Positions 6,370 through 13,977 of a stretch of 23,565 nt of DNA are shown in pieces. A program made the position numbers and the translations under genes. The stretch's first letter is position 1. Every line of letters starts with the position of its first letter. Under the pieces are notes generated by a model. The model was given only the letters and a program-made list of their open reading frames with translations, did no database searches and had not been told where the DNA came from. This DNA comes from an uncultured Flavobacteriales bacterium (GTDB lineage: Bacteria; Bacteroidota; Bacteroidia; Flavobacteriales_D; Sanyastnellaceae). The stretch is taken from positions 1 to 23,565 of the forward strand of contig CALKUW010000318.1 of assembly GCA_937996585.1 (NCBI GenBank), written 5' to 3'.

Positions 6370-8634
6370 ATGCAAGACACGATCCTTTATCTCGTGCCCG
6401 CCTTGGCCGTTGTCGGCCTCGTTTACATGTTCATCCAATCCCGCTGGGTCCGCTCGCAGAGCACCGGTGATGAGAAGATGAGCACCATCGCCAAGCACAT
6501 CCACGAAGGCGCGTTGGCCTTCCTCAGCGCTGAGTACCGGATTCTCGCGGTCTTCGTTGTGGTCGCCGGAGCCCTCCTCGGGGTGGTGTCCATGCTGGTC
6601 CCGACAACACACTGGTTCATTGTGGTCGCCTTCGTCATTGGCGCGGTGTTCTCGGCCCTCGCAGGCAACATCGGCATGCGCATCGCCACCGAGGCCAACG
6701 TACGCACGACGCAAGCTGCACGGACCGGAATCGCAAAAGCCTTGAAGGTCTCCTTCACCGGAGGCATGGTCATGGGCCTCGGTGTCGCCGGACTCGCCGT
6801 CTTCGGTCTGAGTGTCCTGTTCATCTTCCTACTCAACTTCTTCGCCGGTGGCGTTTGGGCAGGCGTGGAGAACATGACCATGATCCTCGAGGCCCTCGCA
6901 GGCTTCTCCCTCGGTGCTGAATCCATTGCGCTCTTCGCCCGTGTGGGTGGCGGTATCTACACCAAGGCCGCGGACGTCGGTGCCGACCTCGTCGGAAAGG
7001 TGGAGGCCGGCATCCCCGAGGATGACCCGCGCAATCCCGCCACCATCGCCGACAACGTGGGCGACAACGTGGGTGACGTGGCCGGCATGGGCGCCGACCT
7101 CTTCGGTTCCTACGTGGCGACCGTACTCGCCGCCATGGTGCTCGGCAACTACGTCATCAACGACATGGGGGGCAGCATCACCGACAATTACGGTGGCATG
7201 TCCACCATCCTCCTGCCGCTGATCATCTCCGCCCTCGGCATCATCTTCTCCATTCTCGGCGCCCTGGTCATCCGGGTCAATGACGATGCCAAGGAAGCGG
7301 ATGTGCAGGCCGCCCTCAACAAGGGCAACTGGGGCTCCATCATCCTGACGGCCATCGCCTGCTACTTCCTGATCGATACGATGCTGCCCGACACCCTTCA
7401 GATGGACTTCTTCGGGGAGGGCACGCGCACGTTCGGCAGCATGAACGTCTTCTACAGCGTGATTGTCGGTCTTGTCGTGGGAGGGGCCATCTCTTACATG
7501 ACCGAGTACTACACCGGTCTCGGCAAGAAGCCGGTCCTGGGCATCGTCCAGAAGTCCTCCACCGGTGCGGCCACCAACATCATCGCCGGCCTGGCCACAG
7601 GCATGATCTCCACCTTCGGACCGATCCTGCTCTTCGCCGCGGCCATCTTCATCAGCTACGAGTTCGCCGGCTTCTACGGTGTGGCCATCGCGGCCTGTTC
7701 CATGATGGCGACGACCGCCATGCAGTTGGCCATCGACGCCTTCGGCCCGATCGCGGACAACGCGGGCGGTATCGCCGAGATGAGTGAACTCCCCCAGGAG
7801 GTGCGCGAGCGCACGGACATCCTCGACTCCGTGGGCAACACCACGGCCGCCATCGGAAAGGGCTTCGCCATCGCCTCCGCGGCGCTGACCGCCCTCGCCC
7901 TGTTCGCTGCCTACGTGGAGTTCACCGGCATTGACGGCATCAACATCTTCAAGGCCAACGTCCTCGCCGCCCTCTTCATCGGCGGTATGATTCCGGTGGT
8001 CTTCTCCGCCCTCGCCATGAACTCCGTCGGCAAGGCGGCCATGGAGATGGTGCAGGAGGTGCGCCGCCAGTTCAAGGAAATCCCGGGCATCCTCGAGGGA
8101 ACCGGTACGCCGGAGTACGGCAAGTGCGTCGACATCAGCACGCAGGCCGCCCTCAAGGAGATGATGCTCCCGGGCGCCATGACCATCGCCTTCCCGCTCA
8201 TCATCGGTCTTGTGCCGTTGCTGTTCGGTGCGGATCCCGCCTGGGCGGCCGAGACCCTCGGTGGCTACATGGCGGGTGTGACCGTGAGCGGTGTGCTCTG
8301 GGCCATCTTCCAGAACAATGCGGGCGGTGCCTGGGACAATGCCAAGAAGTCCTTCGAGGCCGGTGTCGAGATCGACGGCGAAATGACCTTCAAGGGCAGC
8401 GACGCCCACAAGGCCGCCGTGACCGGCGACACGGTGGGTGACCCCTTCAAGGACACCTCCGGCCCGTCCATGAACATCCTCATCAAGCTGACCTGCCTTG
8501 TCGGTCTCGTCATCGCCCCCATCCTCGGAGGCCATGGTGGTGGCGACCACGACGGTCACGAGCACGGTTCCATCGAGGCCCCTGCTCCCGAAGCGGCACC
8601 GGTGGCTGCAGTGGCAGAATGGCAGGAGGCATGA
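6370..8634 (+). CDS. hppA: K+-dependent membrane-bound ion-translocating pyrophosphatase
   Basis: Encodes 754 residues with many membrane segments; the family has 16. It hydrolyses pyrophosphate and pumps H+ and/or Na+ across the inner membrane. The PPi/Mg site is plain: DDPRNPATIADNVGDNVGDV (218-237), then AGMGADLF, with Asp 218, 219, 228, 232, 236 and 243. The motif GNTTAAIGKG (489-498) has Ala 493 and Gly 496 at the positions that mark K+-dependent enzymes (Lys and Thr in K+-independent ones). Whether H+ or Na+ is pumped cannot be told by eye. The C-terminus adds a His/Asp/Gly-rich tail (720-733) and an Ala/Pro stretch beyond the core, expected outside the cytoplasm. The stop overlaps the YceI lipoprotein start (ATGA). 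Confidence 0.96.
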   Translation: MQDTILYLVPALAVVGLVYMFIQSRWVRSQSTGDEKMSTIAKHIHEGALAFLSAEYRILAVFVVVAGALLGVVSMLVPTTHWFIVVAFVIGAVFSALAGNIGMRIATEANVRTTQAARTGIAKALKVSFTGGMVMGLGVAGLAVFGLSVLFIFLLNFFAGGVWAGVENMTMILEALAGFSLGAESIALFARVGGGIYTKAADVGADLVGKVEAGIPEDDPRNPATIADNVGDNVGDVAGMGADLFGSYVATVLAAMVLGNYVINDMGGSITDNYGGMSTILLPLIISALGIIFSILGALVIRVNDDAKEADVQAALNKGNWGSIILTAIACYFLIDTMLPDTLQMDFFGEGTRTFGSMNVFYSVIVGLVVGGAISYMTEYYTGLGKKPVLGIVQKSSTGAATNIIAGLATGMISTFGPILLFAAAIFISYEFAGFYGVAIAACSMMATTAMQLAIDAFGPIADNAGGIAEMSELPQEVRERTDILDSVGNTTAAIGKGFAIASAALTALALFAAYVEFTGIDGINIFKANVLAALFIGGMIPVVFSALAMNSVGKAAMEMVQEVRRQFKEIPGILEGTGTPEYGKCVDISTQAALKEMMLPGAMTIAFPLIIGLVPLLFGADPAWAAETLGGYMAGVTVSGVLWAIFQNNAGGAWDNAKKSFEAGVEIDGEMTFKGSDAHKAAVTGDTVGDPFKDTSGPSMNILIKLTCLVGLVIAPILGGHGGGDHDGHEHGSIEAPAPEAAPVAAVAEWQEA

Positions 8635-9482
8635 GGATTTCCAGTTTCGCTCTCGTCGGCCTTGCATTGTTCTCCGCAGTCCTGGTGGGCTGCTCAGGTG
8701 ATAGTGCAGCAGACGGTGCCGTCCAGACCGCCTCGCCAGCGCCTTCCACGGACAACCCTGCCGGGGTGGAGGAGGTGGCCGCTGTGGCGGTGGAGGACCC
8801 CTGCGATTGCTTCGCCAAGGGGTTGAGCCGCGGCGAGCAACGCTACTGCCGTGAATCCAAGCGCGACGTGCGCTTCCTCGAGGCCCTGCGCAAGTGCGGC
8901 ACGGCGGAGGTGACCGGCGTGAGTGCCGTGACCAATATGCCCGGCGATGGGCAGTACACCATGGACCTCTCCGTGAGCACCATCCAATGGCGCGGAACCA
9001 AGGTGGGCGCCTTCGAGGCCGGCACCGTACCGATGCGTTCATGTGTCTTCAGCATCGAGCAAGGGCAGTTGGTGTCCGGTGACGTCGTCGTCGAGATGGC
9101 GGGCATCCAGGCAACCAGTGTGGAAGGCCTGGCAGCGCGCAATCTGGGACAGCACCTGCGCGGAGAGGATTTCTTCAATGTCTCGGAACACCCCACGGCC
9201 GCCTTCACATTCGAGTCCGGGCGGGTCGACCCCCGTGGCAACCTCATCGTCAATGGCAAGCTGAACATCAAGGGCATCACCAAGCCCGCCACGGCCACCC
9301 TCGCTTTCGGTTCGTCCGATCCGGTGGTCGCCAGCGTTGACATGGTGTTCAACCGGGCAGACTTCGACGTCCGCTACGGCAGCGGCTCCTTTTTCGACAA
9401 CCTTGGAGACGACCTGATTTCCGATGAGGTCAACCTGAAAATGGTGTTCGTCGAGGATGTGGCGAAGCGGAAGAACAGCTGA
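8631..9482 (+). CDS. YceI family lipoprotein
   Basis: Encodes 283 residues. The start ATG 8631 overlaps the hppA stop and gives a lipoprotein signal: MRISSF, a hydrophobic run, and lipobox LVGC with Cys 21. Residues about 22-55 are a low-complexity Ala/Pro/Val linker. A short cysteine segment follows (C58, C60, C73, C89; DPCDCF...RYC...RKC). Residues about 107-283 are the YceI beta-barrel fold: YTMDLSVSTIQWRGTK, LRGEDFFNVSEHPTAAFTFE, LNIKGITKPATATLAF. YceI proteins have a lipid pocket that binds polyisoprenoids or similar amphiphiles. An in-frame ATG at 8619 would break the signal peptide geometry. It should be membrane-anchored in the periplasm or outer membrane. Confidence 0.9.
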   Translation: MRISSFALVGLALFSAVLVGCSGDSAADGAVQTASPAPSTDNPAGVEEVAAVAVEDPCDCFAKGLSRGEQRYCRESKRDVRFLEALRKCGTAEVTGVSAVTNMPGDGQYTMDLSVSTIQWRGTKVGAFEAGTVPMRSCVFSIEQGQLVSGDVVVEMAGIQATSVEGLAARNLGQHLRGEDFFNVSEHPTAAFTFESGRVDPRGNLIVNGKLNIKGITKPATATLAFGSSDPVVASVDMVFNRADFDVRYGSGSFFDNLGDDLISDEVNLKMVFVEDVAKRKNS

Positions 9483-9506
9483 CCAACAGCCATTGCTTCA
9501 CCCATG

Positions 9507-9532
9507 AAAAACGGCCCCGCAGGGCCGTTTTT
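9507..9532. terminator. Bidirectional intrinsic terminator
   Basis: A perfect 11-bp inverted repeat, AAAAACGGCCC and GGGCCGTTTTT, around a CGCA loop. The GC stem is flanked by A5 and T5, so it terminates in both directions. It lies between the convergent YceI gene (ends 9482) and deoxynucleoside kinase gene (ends 9576). It is the clearest terminator in the window. Confidence 0.9.
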
Positions 9533-9575
9533 CATTTTGGGGATGCCGGATCAACAACGCCCGACCATTCGGTGC

Positions 9576-10190
9576 TCAGAAGAGGCCGTTCAGCTCGGCG
9601 TCGACCTTGGTGATGATTTCGCCGAGCTCTTCGGGATTGTGCTCGAAGTCCATGTGGTCCACATTGATGACCAGCACCTTCCCCTTGGTGTATGTGGAAA
9701 TCCAGGCTTCATAGCGCTCATTGAGGCGGTTCAGGTAGTCGAGGCGGATGGACTCCTCATATTCCCGGCCGCGCTTCTGAATCTTCTCGACGAGGTTGCC
9801 CACGCTGCTGCGCAGGTAGATGAGCAGGTCCGGCGGCGTCACGAATTGCTCCATCAGTTCGAACAACTTGAGGAAGTTCTCGTGGTCGCGCGAGGTCATC
9901 AGACCCATCGCCTGGAGGTTGGGGGCGAAGATGTAGGCGTCCTCGTAGATCGTACGGTCCTGCACCATATCGTGCCCGGAGGATTTCAGCGCATGAAGCT
10001 GACCGAACCGGGAAGTCAGGAAGTGGATTTGCAGGTTGAACGACCATCGCTGCATGTCCTTGTAGAAGTCATTCAGGTAGGGGTTGTCGTCCACGCTCTC
10101 GTAGTGCGGCGTGATCTTGTAGTGCTGCGCCAGAAGACGGGTGAGGGTGGTCTTGCCGGAGCCAATGTTTCCTGCGATCGCGAGGTGCAT
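9576..10190 (-). CDS. Deoxynucleoside kinase (dNK family), copy 1
   Basis: Encodes 204 residues. It starts MHLAIAGNIGSGKTT, with the P-loop at residues 7-15. The family DR-E-D motif is DRTIYEDAYIF (78-88), which contacts the phosphate and sugar, and a LID-like arginine-rich stretch KRGREYEESI follows near residue 140. Such kinases phosphorylate deoxyadenosine or deoxyguanosine, or deoxycytidine, in nucleotide salvage; the base preference is not readable. The ATG at 10190 is chosen because the P-loop must be near the N-terminus; the longer frame to 10607 is antisense noise over the GH3 gene. It lies 44 nt after the GH3 gene on the same strand and ends at the bidirectional terminator. Confidence 0.9.
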   Translation of the reverse strand: MHLAIAGNIGSGKTTLTRLLAQHYKITPHYESVDDNPYLNDFYKDMQRWSFNLQIHFLTSRFGQLHALKSSGHDMVQDRTIYEDAYIFAPNLQAMGLMTSRDHENFLKLFELMEQFVTPPDLLIYLRSSVGNLVEKIQKRGREYEESIRLDYLNRLNERYEAWISTYTKGKVLVINVDHMDFEHNPEELGEIITKVDAELNGLF

Positions 10191-10234
10191 GTTCGTGCGG
10201 TTGGAAGGGGCAAGGTAGGGGGCGCATCGCCTTT

Positions 10235-11809
10235 CTACAACGCGAGCGGGACCCCTTTGCCGGCTGTGGCACCTGCGGGTGTGGCGCAAACCTCCTCGAC
10301 CCACCGTGGGTCCATGGAGAGGCGGGGCACCTTGTGTTGTCCACCCAGTTTTCCTTTCTGTTTCAACAGGTTTTCGAACGACCCTGTGGGCACCCAGGAA
10401 AGAAGCGGTGGTTCCAGCACGAGGCCGCCGGTCCGCTTGGCGTCGTAGTCGGAGTTCAGCTTGCGCAGGTTGCGGTCGAGGGCGGTGCCGAACAGGTCCG
10501 TATCGGGCCATCCCGCGGCCGCCTTTCCGGGCTCGATGACCCACTCGTGGCGCCCCACGGCGCCCCCCATGCTCCCCGTGGCACCCGGCCTGGCACAGGC
10601 GGTCCAATCGCGGATCTCCATGCCGAACTGTCGCCCGGTCTGCGCGATGGCGGCATTGGCATCCCCGACCATGAGTTCCTCACCGGCAAGGTTGAGGTAG
10701 GATTGGGTGCGGCCACTCACGCGGATGCGGAAGGGCGCAAGGGACGTGAACCGCACCAGGTCGCCCAGCAGGTAGCGGTGCAATCCACCGTTTGTGGAGA
10801 TGACCAGCGCGTAATCACATCCGGTCTCTACGGCGTCGAGGCCGAGGGTGTCGGCATGGCCGATGTCGTCCAGGTCCATGCCCGGCGTGAACGGCAGGAA
10901 CTCGTAGTGGATCCCGTAGTCCAACATGAGCAGCATGTCGTCGGCGCCGAGCCGGTCCTGAATGCCGAAGAACCCCTCGCTGGCATTGTAGGTCTCGATG
11001 TAGTGGATGCCCGGCGGCATCATGCGGTCGAAGGCTTCCCTGTAGGGTCCGAACGCCACCCCGCCGTGCATGTACAGTTGCAAATGGGGCCAGACCTCCC
11101 CGAGGTGGTCCTTGCCCGACCGCTCGAGGATGCGTTCCAGCAGAACCTGCGTCCAGCTCGGGACACCGGCGATGATCCTGACATCCTGGTCGATGGTCGT
11201 CTCCGCCATCCGTTCAATCTTCTCCTCCCATGAGGCCATCAGGGCAATGGACCGCGCCGGTGTGCGCCGCCATTCGCACCACCAGGGAAGGTTGTTGATG
11301 ATGATGGCGCTCAGGTCACCGGTCAGCACCCCATTGTCGGCCTCCTCCGCGCGCCCGGTGCCCCCCACGATGAGGTGGCGCCCCCCGTAGAGGCGGGCCT
11401 TGGGTACGGCGTCGACGTACATCGCCAGCAGGTCCTTGCCGCCCTTGTAGTGGCACCGCTCGAGGGCTTCCTCCGTCACGGGGATGAACTTGCTGCGGTC
11501 CGTGGTGGTTCCGGAGGACTTGGCGTGCCACCGCACGTCGCCGGGCCAGAGCACGTCCGGCTCCCCGCCACGCACCGCCTCGATCCAAGGCTTGAGGGCA
11601 TTGTAGTCCCGGATGGGCACCTGCTGCCGATAGACTTCGGGTGACGTGTCTTTGTCAATACCATGCTCCCGACCGAAGCGCGTTCTGGCCACGGCAGCGA
11701 TGTGGTGGCGCAGCACCTCGTCCTGCACCTCGCGCGGATACTGGCGGAAGAGGGCGATCTGGTGCAGGCGCTTTCGGATGAACCAGCTGAAGACGGTATT
11801 GACGGGCAT
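10235..11809 (-). CDS. GH3 auxin-responsive promoter family acyl-adenylating enzyme
   Basis: Encodes 524 residues, near the usual length for bacterial GH3 proteins. The three adenylation motifs are in order: ATP loop SSGTTTDRSKFIP (98-110), YNASEGFFG (274-282) and HRYLLGD around 344-350. The end carries LGGQHKVPRL, a conserved family block. GH3 enzymes adenylate a carboxylic acid and join it to an amine; in plants the acids are auxin and jasmonate, but bacterial substrates are mostly unknown and none is implied here. The gene starts 3 nt after the stop of an unknown 147-residue gene, so the two are almost surely co-transcribed, with the deoxynucleoside kinase downstream. No signal peptide; cytosolic. 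Confidence 0.92.
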   Translation of the reverse strand: MPVNTVFSWFIRKRLHQIALFRQYPREVQDEVLRHHIAAVARTRFGREHGIDKDTSPEVYRQQVPIRDYNALKPWIEAVRGGEPDVLWPGDVRWHAKSSGTTTDRSKFIPVTEEALERCHYKGGKDLLAMYVDAVPKARLYGGRHLIVGGTGRAEEADNGVLTGDLSAIIINNLPWWCEWRRTPARSIALMASWEEKIERMAETTIDQDVRIIAGVPSWTQVLLERILERSGKDHLGEVWPHLQLYMHGGVAFGPYREAFDRMMPPGIHYIETYNASEGFFGIQDRLGADDMLLMLDYGIHYEFLPFTPGMDLDDIGHADTLGLDAVETGCDYALVISTNGGLHRYLLGDLVRFTSLAPFRIRVSGRTQSYLNLAGEELMVGDANAAIAQTGRQFGMEIRDWTACARPGATGSMGGAVGRHEWVIEPGKAAAGWPDTDLFGTALDRNLRKLNSDYDAKRTGGLVLEPPLLSWVPTGSFENLLKQKGKLGGQHKVPRLSMDPRWVEEVCATPAGATAGKGVPLAL

Positions 11810-11812
11810 GCC

Positions 11813-12256
11813 TCAGTTCGGGTCGATGCGGTGAACGTCGTTGTTGGCCTCCTCGATGTCGTTCTTGACGTGCTGCATGCGCAGGGCAATCTGCGCCCAG
11901 ATGCCCTTGGAATCCGGGTCGCCCGTCATGAGGCGGCGCAGCGCCTCTTCGTCGTTGTCGGCGGCGAGCGCCATGTCGGCCAAGGTCTCACCGCCCTCGT
12001 GGCGGAGCCATTTGACTGCTTTCTCCTCACCTTCCGCCCCTTCGATGAGCGCCATCAGGTGCAGGTGGCCGTGGTGCCGCAACCAGGCCCGGGAGGTCGG
12101 CTCGTTGCGCAAGGCGTGGCAGAACACCCCCAGTTCGGGGTAGTCCGATCCCATGAGCCAGTCGCGCAGCTGCTCATGGCCCATGATGGCCTCCGCCCAG
12201 GCGAGCAGCACCTTGCTGGGATAGGCAGGCAACCGGGGAGGGGTCTTGGTTTTCAT
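11813..12256 (-). CDS. Conserved-looking hypothetical protein upstream of the GH3 enzyme
   Basis: Encodes 147 residues; I do not recognise a named family. It is soluble and largely helical, rich in Trp, Leu, His and Glu, with repeated short helical units of the form WL-x-H / AL-x-W (SRAWLRHHGHLHLMALIEGA, KAVKWLRHEGGETLADMALA, EEALRRLMTGD), which suggests a small helical-repeat fold. The start ATG 12256 gives a basic N-terminus (MKTKTPPRLPAYPSK). Three bases separate its stop from the GH3 start, so it likely serves the same process. A weak CATCTTTC box sits about 12 nt upstream. It is divergent from the MFS transporter gene. Confidence 0.8.
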   Translation of the reverse strand: MKTKTPPRLPAYPSKVLLAWAEAIMGHEQLRDWLMGSDYPELGVFCHALRNEPTSRAWLRHHGHLHLMALIEGAEGEEKAVKWLRHEGGETLADMALAADNDEEALRRLMTGDPDSKGIWAQIALRMQHVKNDIEEANNDVHRIDPN

Positions 12257-12306
12257 GAATCGAACAGGAAAGATGCCCCCTTTTCATGATATCGGAAACA
12301 TCCTGC

Positions 12307-12327
12307 ACCCCTTGTGGGGTTCCTTTG
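12307..12327 (+). promoter_or_regulatory. Hairpin and possible -7 box before the MFS gene
   Basis: ACCCC-TTGT-GGGGT (12307-12320) is a perfect 5-bp stem with a 4-base loop. It abuts TTCCTTTG (12320-12327), a one-mismatch -7 box that would leave a leader of about 39 nt. It could be an operator for the MFS gene, but the match is weak. Confidence 0.3.
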
Positions 12328-12366
12328 CAGCGCTGACCGTGGAATGGACCCGGGAGCCAACCGCAC

Positions 12367-13581
12367 ATGAACCGATCCACCACCGTCCCAACCGCGGAAA
12401 CCGCAGGGCTGCCCCAGTCGGGGGAGCGCGTATACGACCGGGCTTTTTTCCTTCTGTGCGGCGGCACCGTCCTCTTCATGGCCAGCTTCGGCATGCTGCT
12501 GCCCGAACTGCCGGCCCACCTCGAGGCCATGGGCGGGCAGCAATACCTCGGAGGCGTCGTTGGCATGTTCACCCTGGCGGCCTTCCTTTCGCGCTTCCTC
12601 AGCGGCCGCATTGCGGACCAGGCGGGCCGGCGCAAGGTCATGCTTGTCGGATCGGCGGTGACCGCGCTGGCGGGGTTCGGCTACCTCGTCGCCACCAGCA
12701 TCGCGGCCTTCATGGCCCTCCGCTTCTTCCATGGGTTGTCGACCGGTTTCCGCCCACCGGGCACCAGCGCCATGCTGACCGACCGCATCCCCCGGAGCCG
12801 CAGGGGGGAGGCGCTGGGCTACCTCGGCGTCGCAGGCAATGCGGGCATGGCGGCCGGCCCGGCCCTTGGCAGCTGGCTGACCGTGGAGTGGGGCATCGAC
12901 TGGATGTTCATCACCTCGGCCCTGCTGGGCATGGCGAGTCTTCTGCTCACCTGGCCGCTGGAGGAAACGCTGCCCACGGCCCGGCCGGTGAAGCGTTCCG
13001 ACTTCAATCCGCTCAAGGGGCCCCTTATCGACCCGCAGGCGTGGCCCGCCGCGCTGGTCCTCCTGCCCATAGCGCTCGCCTTCGGCGTCTACCTCACCAT
13101 CACGCCGGACTTCGTGGACCACCTGGGGTACGTCTACAAAGGGTCGTTCAACACCATCATCGTGGCGAGCTCCATCGCCATGCGCTTCGTGGCCGGCCGG
13201 CTCAGCGACCGGCACGGACGCATTCCCGTGTTGCTGGCGGGCACGTGGCTGCTGGCCCTCGGCATGTTCCTGTTGGGAACAGCGGAGGACAAGTGGATGG
13301 CTTCCCTGGGTGGCCTCATCTACGGGGCGAGCATTGGGATCAACATGCCTACGGTCTTCGCATGGACCACCGACCTCGCCCAGCCGGGCCGGATCGCCCT
13401 TGCCCTCGGCACCATGCTCATGGCCCTCGAAATCGGCATCGGTCTGGGTGCGGTCTATTCTGGAATGCGGTTTCTGGGGGACGTTTCGGTAATACCGGAA
13501 TTGTACTACATGGCCGCCCTGGGCTCCGTCATCGCCGGAATTGCCCTGATTCCGCCCCTTCTGAAGGGGAGGCGCTCCTGA
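12367..13581 (+). CDS. Major facilitator superfamily transporter
   Basis: Encodes 404 residues with about 12 hydrophobic segments, the normal MFS layout. The loop between helices 2 and 3 carries a motif-A-like GRIADQAGRRKVML, and the matching half-repeat later shows GRLSDRHGRIPVLL. Helix 4-5 has FFHGLSTGFRPPGTSAM and RGEALGYLG, a pattern of drug/sugar-efflux type carriers. Residues 1-25 form a polar cytoplasmic tail. The substrate cannot be told; efflux of a small molecule is a reasonable guess. The gene stands alone on the plus strand, 84 nt before the small coiled-coil gene, and diverges from the GH3 unit. Confidence 0.9.
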   Translation: MNRSTTVPTAETAGLPQSGERVYDRAFFLLCGGTVLFMASFGMLLPELPAHLEAMGGQQYLGGVVGMFTLAAFLSRFLSGRIADQAGRRKVMLVGSAVTALAGFGYLVATSIAAFMALRFFHGLSTGFRPPGTSAMLTDRIPRSRRGEALGYLGVAGNAGMAAGPALGSWLTVEWGIDWMFITSALLGMASLLLTWPLEETLPTARPVKRSDFNPLKGPLIDPQAWPAALVLLPIALAFGVYLTITPDFVDHLGYVYKGSFNTIIVASSIAMRFVAGRLSDRHGRIPVLLAGTWLLALGMFLLGTAEDKWMASLGGLIYGASIGINMPTVFAWTTDLAQPGRIALALGTMLMALEIGIGLGAVYSGMRFLGDVSVIPELYYMAALGSVIAGIALIPPLLKGRRS

Positions 13582-13627
13582 AGCCCCGGTTCATCAAAAA
13601 CGGCTCCTTGATAACCTGCACGCGGAA

Positions 13628-13661
13628 TTTGACCTGCAGGGAAAGTCGCCGCGTAGCTTCA
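13628..13661 (+). promoter_or_regulatory. -33/-7 promoter for the small coiled-coil gene
   Basis: TTTG (13628-13631), 22 nt, then TAGCTTCA (13654-13661), one base from TAnnTTCG. The box ends 4 nt before the ATG at 13666. Both elements are at Bacteroidota spacing, so a leaderless transcript is predicted. Confidence 0.45.
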
Positions 13662-13665
13662 GCAC

Positions 13666-13977
13666 ATGAGCACTAAAGACATGACCACCAAGGAGGCCAT
13701 CGAAGTCGGTTCCATCGGGGGAACCATCGCGAACAAGGCGGCAGACCGTCGTCCGGAGCCACTGGACATCGAAGGACCTGCCATGGGCGATCTGGCCAAT
13801 GAGCGCCGCGAGCTGGCTCGGGATTTCGTCACGCTCAAGCACACCATCGCGCAACTGCGTGCAGACCGCGACCGGCTTTCCGTGGAGAACCGTGACCTCA
13901 AGATGCGGTTGGCCGCGATCGAGACCGATTACGCCAACCTGTTCTCCTACGTGGAGGGCCGGAAAGGCGAAGCTTAA
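13666..13977 (+). CDS. Small coiled-coil hypothetical protein
   Basis: Encodes 103 residues with no recognised family. Residues about 1-40 are polar and probably disordered (DMTTKEAIEVGSIGGTIANK). Residues about 45-95 are strongly heptad-like (RELARDFVTLKHTIAQLRAD, then RLSVENRDLKMRLAAIE), giving a likely coiled coil rich in Arg, Leu and Glu. It has no signal peptide or membrane segment. A promoter-like -33/-7 pair lies directly before the ATG, which favours a real gene over the antisense frame on the other strand. Its TAA stop overlaps the TAA stop of the convergent fabD gene in the palindrome TTAA. It could be a scaffold or division-associated protein, but that is a guess. Confidence 0.7.
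   Translation: MSTKDMTTKEAIEVGSIGGTIANKAADRRPEPLDIEGPAMGDLANERRELARDFVTLKHTIAQLRADRDRLSVENRDLKMRLAAIETDYANLFSYVEGRKGEA

Noticed and set aside
8624..8629. AGGAGG as a Shine-Dalgarno sequence for the YceI gene
   Set aside because: It lies 1 nt before the ATG, too close to work, and Bacteroidota rarely use Shine-Dalgarno sites; it is codon content of the hppA 3' end.
6829..9042. A 737-codon open frame on the minus strand opposite hppA and the YceI gene
   Set aside because: Its product is low-complexity His/Asp/Gly/Arg-rich and it lies entirely antisense to hppA and YceI, which have clear family motifs. Long antisense frames are expected at this GC content.
13593..13612. ATCAA / TTGAT inverted repeat after the MFS gene as a terminator
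   Set aside because: The stem is 5 bp and AT-rich with a 10-nt loop and no T-run; not convincing.
12246..13676. A 476-codon plus-strand frame overlapping the MFS gene in another frame
   Set aside because: The MFS frame has transmembrane helices and motif A; this frame is Arg/Pro/His-rich noise.
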